This document shows positions 52,999 to 64,000 of a stretch of DNA of 64,000 bases, piece after piece. The position numbers and the translations under genes were made by a program. Location of the stretch: positions 1 to 64,000 of the forward strand of contig JAMOAY010000003.1 in assembly GCA_039908525.1 (NCBI GenBank). Direction: 5' to 3'. The DNA is from Magnetaquicoccus sp039908525 (GTDB taxonomy: Bacteria; Pseudomonadota; Magnetococcia; Magnetococcales; Magnetaquicoccaceae). The notes under the pieces were generated by a model, which made no database searches, was not told the origin of the DNA, and was given only the letters and a program-made list of their open reading frames with translations. Position 1 is the first letter of the stretch. Each line of letters begins with the position of its first letter.

Positions 52999-54636
52999 AT
53001 GCTGGGACATTATCGCTCCATTGTGCGCCTGACAGGCATTGCCAGAATTCTGGCCCACTACGATGTGGAGCCCTTGTCGAGCCTCTACTGGCCGTTTCGT
53101 CTGTTGACCTGGGTGATGGCGCTCCATCCGGCCGTGCGCCGTGCGCGCCGGGAGTCGCCCCAGGTGCGTCTGCGCAGGGCCATGGAGGAGCTGGGCCCCA
53201 CCTTCATCAAATTCGGCCAGGCACTCTCCACCCGCACGGAAATTCTGCCGGAAGAGTTCAGCGTGGAGATGAAAAAACTGCAGGATGAGGTGCCCCCTTT
53301 CCCCTTTGCGCAGGTGGAAGAGATCATCCAGAAGGATCTGGGAGGACCGGTGCGGCAGTTCTTCCGCGACTTCGATCCCCAACCGGTGGCCTCGGCCTCC
53401 ATGGCCCAGGTGCACCGGGCCACCACCCTGGCGGGGCGGGATGTGGCGGTCAAGGTGATGCGCCCCGAGGTGATCGCCCTGGTGGAACTCGACATTCGCA
53501 TGCTCTCGACCCTGGCCGATCTGGTGGACACCTATCTGGCGGAATGGAAGCGGTTGCGGGTCAAGCAGGTGGTGGAGGAGTTTGCCCGCTCGATCCGCAA
53601 CGAGATCAATTTTCAAATCGAGGCGGCCCGGGCGCAAAAGTTCAGAGAAAACTTCAAAAATGATCGAGAGATGCGGGTTCCGGCGGTGATCTGGCCTCTC
53701 TCCACCCGGCGGGTACTGACCCTGGAATGGATCGATGGGGTGCCCATCGATGAGTTGACCCACCATCCACAGAACGCCAACCTGAGCCCGGTCACCATCT
53801 CGCAGAATATTGTCACCAGTTTCTTCAAGCAGGTCTTCCGCGACGGCTACTTCCACGCCGATCAGCATCCCGGCAACATCTTCGTGCTGTCGGACGGAAC
53901 CATTGCCATCCTCGATTTTGGCATCATCGGTCGGGTCACCCGCGAGGATCGGTTGCTGCTGGCACGGATATTACAGGGCTTCCTGCAGCGCGATTACCGT
54001 CTGGTGGCCCAGATGCACATCGCCGCCGGCTATGTGCCGCGCCATACGGACCTGGACGCCTTTGAGGAGGCGTGCCAGATGTTGGCCGAACCCATCTTTG
54101 GCCAACCTCTCAAGGATATCTCCATCGGCAACCTGCTGGCCCAGCTTTTCAAGGTGACCGAGCGGTTTGACATGCCCGTGCAACCCCACCTGCTGCTGTT
54201 GCAGAAAACCATGCTGGTCCTGGAAGGGGTGGGGCGCGAGATCAACCCGGAGTTGAACATGTGGGATCTCTCGGGACCTCTGATCCGGGATTGGATGGCC
54301 GACCATCTGGGCCCCAAGGGCAAGCTGCTGGAGGGCAAGGAGAAACTTGGCAAGCTGTACCACGCCTCGACCCTGCTGCCGGAGGTGATCATGGATGGCA
54401 TGGAGCGGTTGAGCCAGGACCGCTTCCAGTTGCGCCTCCATGCCAGCGCCCTGGAGGGACTGGAAACCACCATCTCCAGAGGATTGCGCGGCCAGACCAT
54501 GGCCATCATCGGCGGCAGCCTGTTTGTGGGGGGGGCAATGCTCGCTTTGGGCGGCTTCTCCGTCTGGTGGTACTCCCCCCCCCTGGGCGCTGCCGTCATC
54601 AGCTATCTGTTGAGCATCCAACAAGGAAAGCGTTGA
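52999..54636 (+). CDS. ubiB: Atypical kinase UbiB
   Basis: ABC1/ADCK-like ATPase that supports coenzyme Q synthesis. The 545-residue protein has the family KxGQ motif (FIKFGQALSTR), the Ala-rich loop (ASASMAQVHRA), the nucleotide-binding Lys (DVAVKVM), the ExD motif (FRNEINFQIEA), catalytic loop HADQHPGN and metal DFG (ILDFGIIG). Two C-terminal membrane helices lie at about 505-540. Last gene of the operon. Confidence 0.94.
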   Translation: MLGHYRSIVRLTGIARILAHYDVEPLSSLYWPFRLLTWVMALHPAVRRARRESPQVRLRRAMEELGPTFIKFGQALSTRTEILPEEFSVEMKKLQDEVPPFPFAQVEEIIQKDLGGPVRQFFRDFDPQPVASASMAQVHRATTLAGRDVAVKVMRPEVIALVELDIRMLSTLADLVDTYLAEWKRLRVKQVVEEFARSIRNEINFQIEAARAQKFRENFKNDREMRVPAVIWPLSTRRVLTLEWIDGVPIDELTHHPQNANLSPVTISQNIVTSFFKQVFRDGYFHADQHPGNIFVLSDGTIAILDFGIIGRVTREDRLLLARILQGFLQRDYRLVAQMHIAAGYVPRHTDLDAFEEACQMLAEPIFGQPLKDISIGNLLAQLFKVTERFDMPVQPHLLLLQKTMLVLEGVGREINPELNMWDLSGPLIRDWMADHLGPKGKLLEGKEKLGKLYHASTLLPEVIMDGMERLSQDRFQLRLHASALEGLETTISRGLRGQTMAIIGGSLFVGGAMLALGGFSVWWYSPPLGAAVISYLLSIQQGKR

Positions 54637-55225
54637 TCCCCTCCTCCCTCCCGGTGTATTCGGTTCCGAATATGACGGCCATGCGACACAACGACATGCT
54701 GAATTGCCGCATTTGAAACATATAAATCACTATAATTTACAACATAATTGTTTACTTTTGGCCGCAGCTGCCGTACCCTGTAGCCCTGTTCTGTTCCACT
54801 CACACAGCAAGGGCAAAGGAGATCGGCAGAGGGATCGTCTTGGCATCCGTGATGTTTGCAGTCCCGGTGGGCGCGGGTTGTGGCCATTTTAACCGCTGCA
54901 ACCATCATCGCAACGGTCACGACATCTATCGTTGAATCATCAATAAATATTCACAGCCATAATACAAATCCTTCTTGTCAGCCGTATCTGGAGAGCCGAG
55001 GTGTGCCTCTCTGGATCGTGTGTCTCTGTTTGCCTCCAAAAAAATCCATACTCACGCCAGGGCAGCTTGCTGTTTACCCCCCATATGATGGAGAATGATG
55101 GGTCGAGCGTTGGGGAGTTTCGTACCCCAAGCCGACCTGCTGCCACGGGATCGGTCAATCCGCCTTTTTTCTCGGTGCGTGCAGGCTCCTGTTTTTCGCG
55201 ACACCCCATGGATACATGACCGGCA
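54637..55225. other. 589-bp non-coding region before phoB1
   Basis: No convincing gene. Bases about 54715-54765 are AT-rich and include a consensus TATAAT (54731-54736), but no -35 box at a good distance. Frames of 60-180 codons exist on both strands but lack ribosome sites and protein-like composition. It probably holds the phoB1 promoter and the ubiB 3' end. Confidence 0.6.
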
Positions 55226-55930
55226 ATGGCCACCATTTTGATCATCGAGGATGAGGAAGATCTGTTAACGACGCTGGAATACAATCTGAAACACGATGGC
55301 CACCAGGTCCACCCGTTCCAGAGTGGTGAAGAGGGGTTGGCATGGGCCATCCAGCATGGCCCCCCCGACCTGGCGATGCTGGACATCATGCTGCCCGGCA
55401 TGTCCGGTATTGAGGTGTGCCACCGCCTGCGTACCCACGAACGGACCAGCAGCACGCCGGTCCTGTTTCTCAGCGCCAAGAGCGAGGATATCGACCGGGT
55501 GGTCGGTTTTGAGCTGGGCGCCGACGATTATGTGGTCAAACCGTTCAATGTCCGGGAACTGCTGTTGCGGGTCCGTGCCATTTTGCGGCGCAGTGGCTCG
55601 ATGGTTCGACAATCCAGCGACTCCCTGGTCGTCTTTGGCGTCCTCAGGATGGACCGCAAACGCCATCAGGTATGGCTTGCGGATCAAGAGCTGTTGCTGA
55701 CCTCCATGGAGTTCAAACTGCTGGATCTGTTGCTGACCAACCGGGGACGGGTACAGTCCCGGGATACCCTGCTGACCAAGGTCTGGAATGTACAAAACAC
55801 CTCCATCCAGACCCGCACCGTGGATGTGCATGTCAAGCGCCTGCGCGAGAAACTGGGCAGTATCGGAGAGGTCATTGAGACGGTCCGCAACATTGGTTAC
55901 CGATTCCGGGAACACCCTGCGGGGGATTGA
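55226..55930 (+). CDS. PhoB-like OmpR-family response regulator, copy 1
   Basis: A 234-residue two-domain regulator. The receiver (about 3-118) has IIEDEED and phospho-Asp53 (LDIMLPG), with KSEDIDRVVGFELGADDYVVKPF. The C-terminal winged helix (about 135-228) binds DNA through TRTVDVHVKRLREKLG. It is very similar to the second PhoB copy at 58461, including the first 15 codons. Genes for the Pit transporter and DUF47 protein lie between them, and phoR follows the second, so it may be a diverged phoB for other targets. Named by similarity. Confidence 0.85.
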   Translation: MATILIIEDEEDLLTTLEYNLKHDGHQVHPFQSGEEGLAWAIQHGPPDLAMLDIMLPGMSGIEVCHRLRTHERTSSTPVLFLSAKSEDIDRVVGFELGADDYVVKPFNVRELLLRVRAILRRSGSMVRQSSDSLVVFGVLRMDRKRHQVWLADQELLLTSMEFKLLDLLLTNRGRVQSRDTLLTKVWNVQNTSIQTRTVDVHVKRLREKLGSIGEVIETVRNIGYRFREHPAGD

Positions 55931-56463
55931 GTTTCCCCCTCCCCACCCTGTTTCGCAACCATCTCGCCATTGACCCGTCAGCTCCCCGTTGCCTGTGCTG
56001 CGGCGCTCCAGATCTCTTCACAATGGTTAACATGGATTTTACGGTATCGTCATAATCTGTTTACTGCCATTTAACAACAAAAAACTTTCCCGCCGACTAA
56101 ATCTCGACTATCCTTCAAGCCAGGTCGATGGCGAGCCATTCGCGAAACAAATCGGTCACAAAACAGGATGGTTGGACACGCACCGGTTCTTTTGGCCGGT
56201 GCCTGCTGGGCTTGCGTGTATGGCGGTTGCGGACCACAATCAATAATTATTATTATATTTTATAAAAAGTTTTATATGTATGGGACGGGACACCAGTCCC
56301 AATCTACAGACCCACTATGACGGGACGGAGGCAATGGCAAAATTATCAAACAACACCAGAAGAGCAGGCGAAACTGATCCGCTGCCAGGGAGAGAGAGGG
56401 TACCGCCGCCGGATCGGCAACACAGATCACATACATTCAGAAAGGAGGCCGGGGCGGCAGACA
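55931..56463. other. 533-bp non-coding region before the Pit gene
   Basis: No convincing gene. About 56030-56090 is AT-rich with 11-bp-spaced GTCAT/GTTTAC/ATTTAAC elements that weakly resemble a Pho-box array. A hairpin GCACCGG/CCGGTGC lies at 56180-56202. An AT-only stretch at about 56240-56278 could hold a promoter. The length suggests several control inputs. Confidence 0.5.
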
Positions 56464-57516
56464 ATGGATAGCATCATGATGTTAATGTGGGCGACGATCA
56501 TCGTCGTGCTGATTTTTGACTTTACCAACGGGTTTCACGATGCCTCCAACATCACCGGCAGCATCATTGCCTCCCGGGCCATGACGCCGATTCAGGCTGC
56601 GCTGCTGACCGGTGTCTTTCATTTCATCGGGCCCATGCTGGGGGGTGTGGCGGTGGCCAACACCATCGGGGGTTTCGTCAAGATTGACGATCTGCCAAAG
56701 ATCATGTCGCTGACGGTGGTTCTCAGCGGTATTTTCGGTTCCATCTTCTGGAACATGTTGACTTGGTATTTTGGCCTGCCCTCCTCCTCTTCCCACGCTC
56801 TGGTGGGGGGTGTGGCCGGTGCGGTGCTGTTTTCCGCCGGTGGCGACCATGTGGTGTGGGGCTTCCAGAAGTTGATGGTCGAAGGCAAAATGTCTGGCGT
56901 CACCAAAGTGGTTCTGTCGCTGTTCATTTCGCCCATTCTGGGTTTCTGGTTCGGTTTCCTGCTGCAAAAACTGGTGCGCCGCTTGACCAACAGAGCGCGA
57001 CCCTCCATCGACCGGGTGTTCAAGTGGAGCCAATATGTCAGCGCTGCGGCACTCTCCTTCTCCCACGGCACCAACGACGCCCAGAAAAGCATGGGTGTGA
57101 TCGCCCTGGCGCTGTTCCTGGGTGGAGAGACTGCAAAATTCACCATTCCGTATTGGGTGATCCTGACCTGTGCGATCGTCATTACCGTGGGCAACATGTT
57201 CGGTGGCTGGCGTATCGTCCGCACCGTGGGCTTCGGCATCTACCGGGTACGGGGCATTCATTCGTTCAACGCTCAGATCACCTCGTCGGCGGTCATCTTC
57301 GGGGCCGCCATGGTGGGAGCGCCGGTCTCCACCACCCATGTGGCCAGTTCGGGCATCATGGGGGTTGGTTCGGCGGATCGTCCCAAGGCGGTCAAATGGC
57401 GCAAGGGGAAGGAAATCTTGGCAACTTGGCTGCTGACCATTCCAGGTTCCGGCTTGGTGGGTGGTTTGACCTACCTGGTCGCCGACTTCGTTTTCCATGT
57501 CAGCGCCGGTCGTTGA
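56464..57516 (+). CDS. pit: PiT-family phosphate transporter
   Basis: A 350-residue inner-membrane symporter for metal phosphate or phosphate. Both family signature motifs are visible: DFTNGFHDASNI near the start and FSHGTNDAQKSMG in the second half, plus GLPSSSSHALVGG and GAPVSTTHV. A GGAGG site lies about 15 bases upstream. The DUF47 gene follows after 79 bases, as in most Pit-accessory pairs. It is shorter than the 500-residue E. coli PitA, typical of the compact subgroup. Confidence 0.93.
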   Translation: MDSIMMLMWATIIVVLIFDFTNGFHDASNITGSIIASRAMTPIQAALLTGVFHFIGPMLGGVAVANTIGGFVKIDDLPKIMSLTVVLSGIFGSIFWNMLTWYFGLPSSSSHALVGGVAGAVLFSAGGDHVVWGFQKLMVEGKMSGVTKVVLSLFISPILGFWFGFLLQKLVRRLTNRARPSIDRVFKWSQYVSAAALSFSHGTNDAQKSMGVIALALFLGGETAKFTIPYWVILTCAIVITVGNMFGGWRIVRTVGFGIYRVRGIHSFNAQITSSAVIFGAAMVGAPVSTTHVASSGIMGVGSADRPKAVKWRKGKEILATWLLTIPGSGLVGGLTYLVADFVFHVSAGR

Positions 57517-57595
57517 ACATGGGCTGGTCGCAACATTGACGCATCACACGTGATCGATCGTACACTTAACAGATAACAAACCATAGGAGAGAACC

Positions 57596-58291
57596 ATGAG
57601 TGGATCCAGTCCCGTTTTTGGGAGCTTGTTGGACAATATTTTGCCCCGCGTCCCGCCTTTCTTCAAATATCTCAACGAGCAGACCGAAATGCTTGTCAAA
57701 ACCTTTACTGCTCTGGTACTCTACATGGAGAAGGGAGAGCATGTCCGGGCGGGTGAGGTGGCTGCTCTGGAGACTCAGGCTGCCGAATTCAAGGAAAAGC
57801 TGCTGGGCATCCTGAACAATGCCTTTTCCACCCCCATGGACCGCGAGGATGTCTACCGGGCCATTGCCTCGATCCATGAGCCGATCTGGTCCGCCCGTAT
57901 CGCGGTGGAGGAGATGGATGCCCTGAAGATCAAATCCGACCAGTTTGCGATCGAAATCGCCACCATTCTGCGCGAAGCGGCCTCCTCTCTTCACCGAGGC
58001 TATGGCAAGATGGAGCGGAATCCGGCCAGTGCCGACGGCGATGCGGTGTCGGTCACCCAGTGCCGGCTCAGCATCGACAAGGCCTATCGCCGGGCGCTGG
58101 CCTCCCTCTACAACGTGGATGCCACCCTGCAATCGTTGCAGGCCGGGGATGCCAACTCCAAGGTGGACGCCATGAATCATGTGGTGGATATCCTCAAGCG
58201 GCGGGAAATGTATCGTCATCTCCATTTTGCCGGTCGTCAGATGGCCGATGCGGGATCGGTGTTGCACGGGATCGTCGTACAAATGAGTTAG
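57596..58291 (+). CDS. DUF47 PhoU-like Pit accessory protein
   Basis: A 231-residue all-helical DUF47 protein related to PhoU. Family segments are FFKYLNEQTEMLVKTF, FSTPMDREDVYRAI, and an ILKRREMYRHLHFAGRQMAD C-terminal stretch. It probably regulates the adjacent Pit transporter. GGAGAG site before the ATG; a strong terminator follows. Confidence 0.88.
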   Translation: MSGSSPVFGSLLDNILPRVPPFFKYLNEQTEMLVKTFTALVLYMEKGEHVRAGEVAALETQAAEFKEKLLGILNNAFSTPMDREDVYRAIASIHEPIWSARIAVEEMDALKIKSDQFAIEIATILREAASSLHRGYGKMERNPASADGDAVSVTQCRLSIDKAYRRALASLYNVDATLQSLQAGDANSKVDAMNHVVDILKRREMYRHLHFAGRQMADAGSVLHGIVVQMS

Positions 58292-58366
58292 TGCCAACCA
58301 CCATGCCGGGGGGAGAGGGTTCCTCCCGGCTGGTCGGTTGTCCCGCAGAAAAGGTACAAACGATGG

Positions 58367-58394
58367 GGGGGGTTGCTGGCAACCCCCCTTTTTT
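58367..58394 (+). terminator. Intrinsic terminator after the DUF47 gene
   Basis: Nine-bp stem GGGGGGTTG / CAACCCCCC (58367-58375, 58380-58388), loop CTGG, then six T. It separates pit-DUF47 from phoB2, so phoB2-phoR has its own promoter or depends on read-through. Confidence 0.9.
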
Positions 58395-58460
58395 GCAGGG
58401 GGTGGATGCTTCATCCTGCACCCACCTCCCACACTCAAGCCGCGTTGACCGTGAGTCTGA

Positions 58461-59153
58461 ATGGCCACCATTTTGATCGTTGAAGACGAGGAAGATCTGC
58501 TCGCCACACTGGAGTACAATTTGCAGCGTGAAGGGTATCTCACCCACGGCTTTGCGACCGGTGAAGATGGGCTGGAGTGGGCCATGCAGAATGGGCCGCC
58601 TGGTCTGGCCCTGCTGGATGTCATGTTGCCGGGCATTTCCGGCATTGAAGTCTGCCATCGCCTGCGCACCCATGAGCGTACCCGTGCCACACCCATCGTC
58701 TTCCTCAGTGCCAAAGGGGATGGCATCGACCGGGTGATCGGCTTCGAACTGGGCGCGGATGATTATGTTGTCAAGCCGTTCAACGTCCGGGAGTTGTTGC
58801 TGCGCATCCGTGCCATTTTGCGTCGCAGCGGCCAGGAGTCGACGGCGACATCCGCCACAGAGCGGGTGGTGGGCGAGTTGCGTCTGGACAACAAACGGCA
58901 TCAGGTGTGGGTCGGTGGAGAAGAGGTGGCACTGACGCCCCTGGAGTTTCGCCTGCTCTCCCTGTTGCTCTCCCGCCAGGGACGGGTGCAGTCACGGGAG
59001 GTTCTGCTGGCCGACGTATGGGACAGTGGCTCCTCGATCCAGAGCCGTACGGTGGATGTCCATATCAAACGGCTGCGAGAAAAGCTCGGCACGGCCGGTG
59101 AGATGCTGGAGACCATTCGGGGTGTGGGTTATCGGATTCAGGAACCCCTCTGA
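58461..59153 (+). CDS. phoB: Phosphate regulon response regulator PhoB, copy 2
   Basis: A 230-residue OmpR-family regulator: receiver with VEDEED and Asp53 (LDVMLPG), winged-helix domain ending TVDVHIKRLREKLG. About 80 percent of receiver residues match copy 1 at 55226. It lies before phoR, so it is the better candidate for the PhoR partner. When phosphorylated it would bind Pho boxes. The C-terminal domains differ more than the receivers. Confidence 0.88.
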   Translation: MATILIVEDEEDLLATLEYNLQREGYLTHGFATGEDGLEWAMQNGPPGLALLDVMLPGISGIEVCHRLRTHERTRATPIVFLSAKGDGIDRVIGFELGADDYVVKPFNVRELLLRIRAILRRSGQESTATSATERVVGELRLDNKRHQVWVGGEEVALTPLEFRLLSLLLSRQGRVQSREVLLADVWDSGSSIQSRTVDVHIKRLREKLGTAGEMLETIRGVGYRIQEPL

Positions 59154-59185
59154 GAGCAAGTGCCGCGAAGTGCAAAGATAGGCAT

Positions 59186-59205
59186 GGGCTTCGCCCCTGG
59201 ACCCC
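59186..59205. repeat. Short GC-rich hairpin, repeat family copy 4
   Basis: GGGC-ttc-GCCC followed by CTGGACCCC, a reduced version of the hairpins at 35787 and 37352. It lies in the phoB-phoR gap. Confidence 0.6.
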
Positions 59206-59250
59206 GCATTACGTTATCTGTTCAGCTTTGTCGGCCCAGTGGGAAGAAGC

Positions 59251-61017
59251 GTGACGTTCGACATCCGCGGCAAATATATTCTCTCCTTCCTGCTGCTGCT
59301 CCTGGTTACCATTCTGGTGGCGGATCTCTATCTGGAGTATGCCCTGGGAGAGTGGTTGGAGTCGCAACTGGTGGCCGGGCTGCGTCGCCATGCCAACACC
59401 GGACGAACTCTGGTCGAGGCACAGGAACCGCCGTTGACCATGGAAAAACTGGAGCCACTGGTCCGTCTGCTCGGCAGAGATCCCGAATTGCGCATCACCC
59501 TGGTCGCGGCGGATGGGCAGGTGTTGGGCGACTCGCAACGGGATGATGAGACCCTGCGTGCCATGGAAAATCATGGCCATCGCCCGGAAGTGGTGGCAGC
59601 CATGCAGGAGGGCTTCGGGCAGGACAAACGCTATTCCAGTACCCTATCCAAAGTCATGCTGTATGTGGCGGTTCCGTTCCACCACCCCCAGGGGATCCAC
59701 GGAGTGGTGCGGGTGGCGGTTGGTCTGGAGAGTGTCCAGGCCGTTCAGCATCGCCTGCACTGGGTGTTGGCCGTCGCAGGGTTGATCGCCATTGTGACGG
59801 CCCTCCTCCTCAGCGGTTTTTCCGCCCACTGGGCCACCCACAGCCAGCGGCACGTCATCGCCTACGCCCGGGGGATCGCCCGTTCCACCCGAGCCCCCCG
59901 CATCGAGATTCATGCCAACGACGCCATGGCCGAACTGGCCAGCTCCCTCAACCTGTTGGCCGAAGAGAAAGACGAGACCCTGGCCCGTCTGTCGGAACAA
60001 CAATCCAAAATGGCGGCCGTGTTGCAGAGCATGGGCGAGGGGGTGATTGCCCTGGATGGACAGCAATGCATCACCCTCATGAACCGCTCGGTATTGGAGT
60101 TGCTGGGTTTGAACGCCCCTTTACTCGGCCAGCCCGCCGCCTCCCTGTTGCCCGCCCAGGCCATTGCCGAGCTGGGGCTGAGCCGGGTTCCGCTGCCCGT
60201 GCAACCCTTCAGCACCGAGTTTGATCTGGAGGTTCCGCCGTCCCGTCGCGTGATGGCGGTCATGACGCCCCTGCACGAACACCAGGGACATGTCATTGTG
60301 CTGCGGGATGTCACGGAGAAACGCCGCCTGGATCTGGTTCGGCGTGATTTTGTCGCCAACGTCTCCCATGAGCTGCGCACCCCGGTCAGCGTCATGCAGG
60401 CCAACGCGCAAACGCTTCTGGATGGTGCGTTGGAGGATCCTCGTTACAGTCGTCTGCTGGTCGATGCCATGGAACGCAACGCCACCCGTCTGGCGCGGAT
60501 CATTGCCGACCTGCTGGACCTCTCCCGTCTGGATGCCAATCAGTTGGTCATGGAACGGCATATGTTTCACCTGCTGCCCATCGTACAGGAGGTGGTGGAA
60601 CTGCTCAGGCGCAATGCCAACGAAAAGCAGATCACCCTGCAGGTAGAGGTGGCGCCCGAGCAGACGGTGTATGCCGACACGGAGGCGTTGCGGCGTATTT
60701 TGACCAATTTTCTCGACAATGGGATCAAATATGTTCCCAACCACGCCCTCATCCAGGTCCGTGCCTGCGAACGGCCGGGTGGTGTGCGGCTGGAGGTGGT
60801 GGACAACGGTCCGGGCATTGCCCCGCAACACCGGGACCGTCTGTTCGAGCGGTTCTACCGGGTGGACTCCGGTCGTTCCCGCAAAATGGGGGGTACAGGG
60901 TTGGGGCTCGCCATCGTCAAACATCTGGCGGAAAACATGGGGGAACAGGTGGGCATGGAGGCCGTCGAGCCCAAGGGTTCGCTGTTCTGGGTGACACTGT
61001 CCGACCCGCCCGTGTAA
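59251..61017 (+). CDS. phoR: Phosphate regulon sensor kinase PhoR
   Basis: A 588-residue membrane kinase. Two membrane helices (about 7-28 and 168-190) enclose a periplasmic sensor of about 140 residues, larger than the short loop of E. coli PhoR. A HAMP-like linker (about 190-245), a PAS domain (about 255-355), HisKA with phospho-His373 (VSHELRTPVSV) and an ATPase domain (NFLDNGIKY, DNGPGI, GGTGLGLAIVKH) follow. The GTG at 59251 has a GGAAG site; the GTG at 59239 is an alternative. It fits the PhoR class that pairs with phoB just upstream. Confidence 0.88.
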   Translation: MTFDIRGKYILSFLLLLLVTILVADLYLEYALGEWLESQLVAGLRRHANTGRTLVEAQEPPLTMEKLEPLVRLLGRDPELRITLVAADGQVLGDSQRDDETLRAMENHGHRPEVVAAMQEGFGQDKRYSSTLSKVMLYVAVPFHHPQGIHGVVRVAVGLESVQAVQHRLHWVLAVAGLIAIVTALLLSGFSAHWATHSQRHVIAYARGIARSTRAPRIEIHANDAMAELASSLNLLAEEKDETLARLSEQQSKMAAVLQSMGEGVIALDGQQCITLMNRSVLELLGLNAPLLGQPAASLLPAQAIAELGLSRVPLPVQPFSTEFDLEVPPSRRVMAVMTPLHEHQGHVIVLRDVTEKRRLDLVRRDFVANVSHELRTPVSVMQANAQTLLDGALEDPRYSRLLVDAMERNATRLARIIADLLDLSRLDANQLVMERHMFHLLPIVQEVVELLRRNANEKQITLQVEVAPEQTVYADTEALRRILTNFLDNGIKYVPNHALIQVRACERPGGVRLEVVDNGPGIAPQHRDRLFERFYRVDSGRSRKMGGTGLGLAIVKHLAENMGEQVGMEAVEPKGSLFWVTLSDPPV

Positions 61018-61038
61018 GGCGGAGGCTTGCGCTCATCT

Positions 61039-63777
<2,739 letters not shown>

Positions 63778-63954
63778 GGGAGAACCACAGGGGGGAAGTG
63801 AGGATATACCGAACGCCGACGCTGCATACCGCACCCGCAAAAATCGCCACCGCATCCCTTCCACTGTGGATGCTCCAGTCAACCCGTGACTGGAGCATTA
63901 TCGGGCATTTTTGACAGGATTCAAGGTTCCCTTTTGCAGCGGGCGGGGCAGAAC

Positions 63955-64000
63955 TCACCCATAACGACCCTCGATGTAGTTGGCGGTCTCCTGGCAGGCC
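63955..64000 (-). CDS. C-terminal fragment of a gene running off the window
   Basis: The last 14 codons of a minus-strand frame, ending ANYIEGRYG then TGA (63955-63957). The composition is protein-like but too short to identify. The 177-bp gap to the hybrid kinase start supports a separate gene. Confidence 0.3.
   Translation of the reverse strand, partial: ACQETANYIEGRYG

Noticed and set aside
54704..54920. Short frames on both strands in the region before phoB1
   Set aside because: No ribosome site, odd composition, and overlap with AT-rich promoter-like sequence.
55931..56463. A defined Pho-box array upstream of pit
   Set aside because: Spaced GTCAT-like elements are present, but too few positions match the consensus to list it as a separate site; only noted in the region entry.

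Overview
The window is GC-rich, gene-dense chromosomal DNA from a Gram-negative proteobacterium. System I cytochrome c maturation genes (ccmABCDE), an aa3-type cytochrome oxidase operon, ubiquinone genes (ubiE-ubiJ-ubiB and a UbiD-family decarboxylase), PiT/PhoB/PhoR phosphate genes and many large hybrid histidine kinases point to an aerobic or microaerobic free-living, signalling-rich bacterium. ubiJ next to ubiE/ubiB and a tRNA-His with a G(-1):C73 pair are not what I expect of a crown alphaproteobacterium. A deep-branching lineage such as Magnetococcia would fit, but this is inference; no magnetosome gene is present. I saw no insertion sequence, prophage, CRISPR array or rRNA.

Layout: 1-3.3 kb, a histidine kinase, a single-domain response regulator and a hybrid kinase. 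3.3-6.8 kb, hemA, prfA, then def and an ACT-domain gcvR-like gene on the minus strand. 6.8-11.1 kb, a SPOR protein and ccmABCDE. 11.3-12.2 kb, two small exported proteins. 12.3-16.3 kb, a CoA-transferase/GNAT fusion and an ADP-forming acyl-CoA synthetase homologue that lacks its catalytic histidine. 16.3-16.6 kb, tRNA-His and tRNA-Leu. 16.7-19.2 kb, terD, chrA and a Lys-rich exported protein. 19.2-23.6 kb, a hybrid kinase with a separate Hpt protein, a cold-shock gene with a long leader, and gcvH. 23.8-28.2 kb, a zinc-ribbon/DUF3426 protein, an AAA ATPase plus RloB-like pair (candidate defence system) and a hypothetical protein. 28.3-32.7 kb, a 1472-residue DUF4347/Calx-beta protein with an octapeptide-repeat tail. 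32.8-34.8 kb, a cyclase-like/cold-shock-domain fusion with an exported cyclophilin. 34.8-39.7 kb, pyrD, phosphomannomutase, UDP-glucose dehydrogenase and galU (nucleotide-sugar supply). 39.7-43.2 kb, a c-type cytochrome, a c-di-GMP phosphodiesterase and a lipoprotein. 43.2-48.5 kb, the minus-strand operon coxC-sco-coxB-coxA-orf64-ctaB. 48.7-54.6 kb, ubiD-family gene, a MntA/HepT toxin-antitoxin pair, ubiE-ubiJ-ubiB. 55.2-61.0 kb, phoB1-pit-DUF47-phoB2-phoR. 61.0-63.8 kb, a BarA-like hybrid kinase.

Themes: respiration (ccm, cox, ctaB, sco, hemA, ubi and a small cytochrome c) and signalling (six kinases, several receivers, an Hpt protein, a c-di-GMP phosphodiesterase) dominate. The most unusual items are the cyclase-like/CSD fusion, the pseudo-synthetase paired with a GNAT-bearing CoA transferase, the DUF4347/Calx-beta/octapeptide protein, the RloAB-like pair with an altered catalytic motif, a paired-PhoB phosphate locus, and a family of GC-rich hairpins placed between genes of the same orientation.
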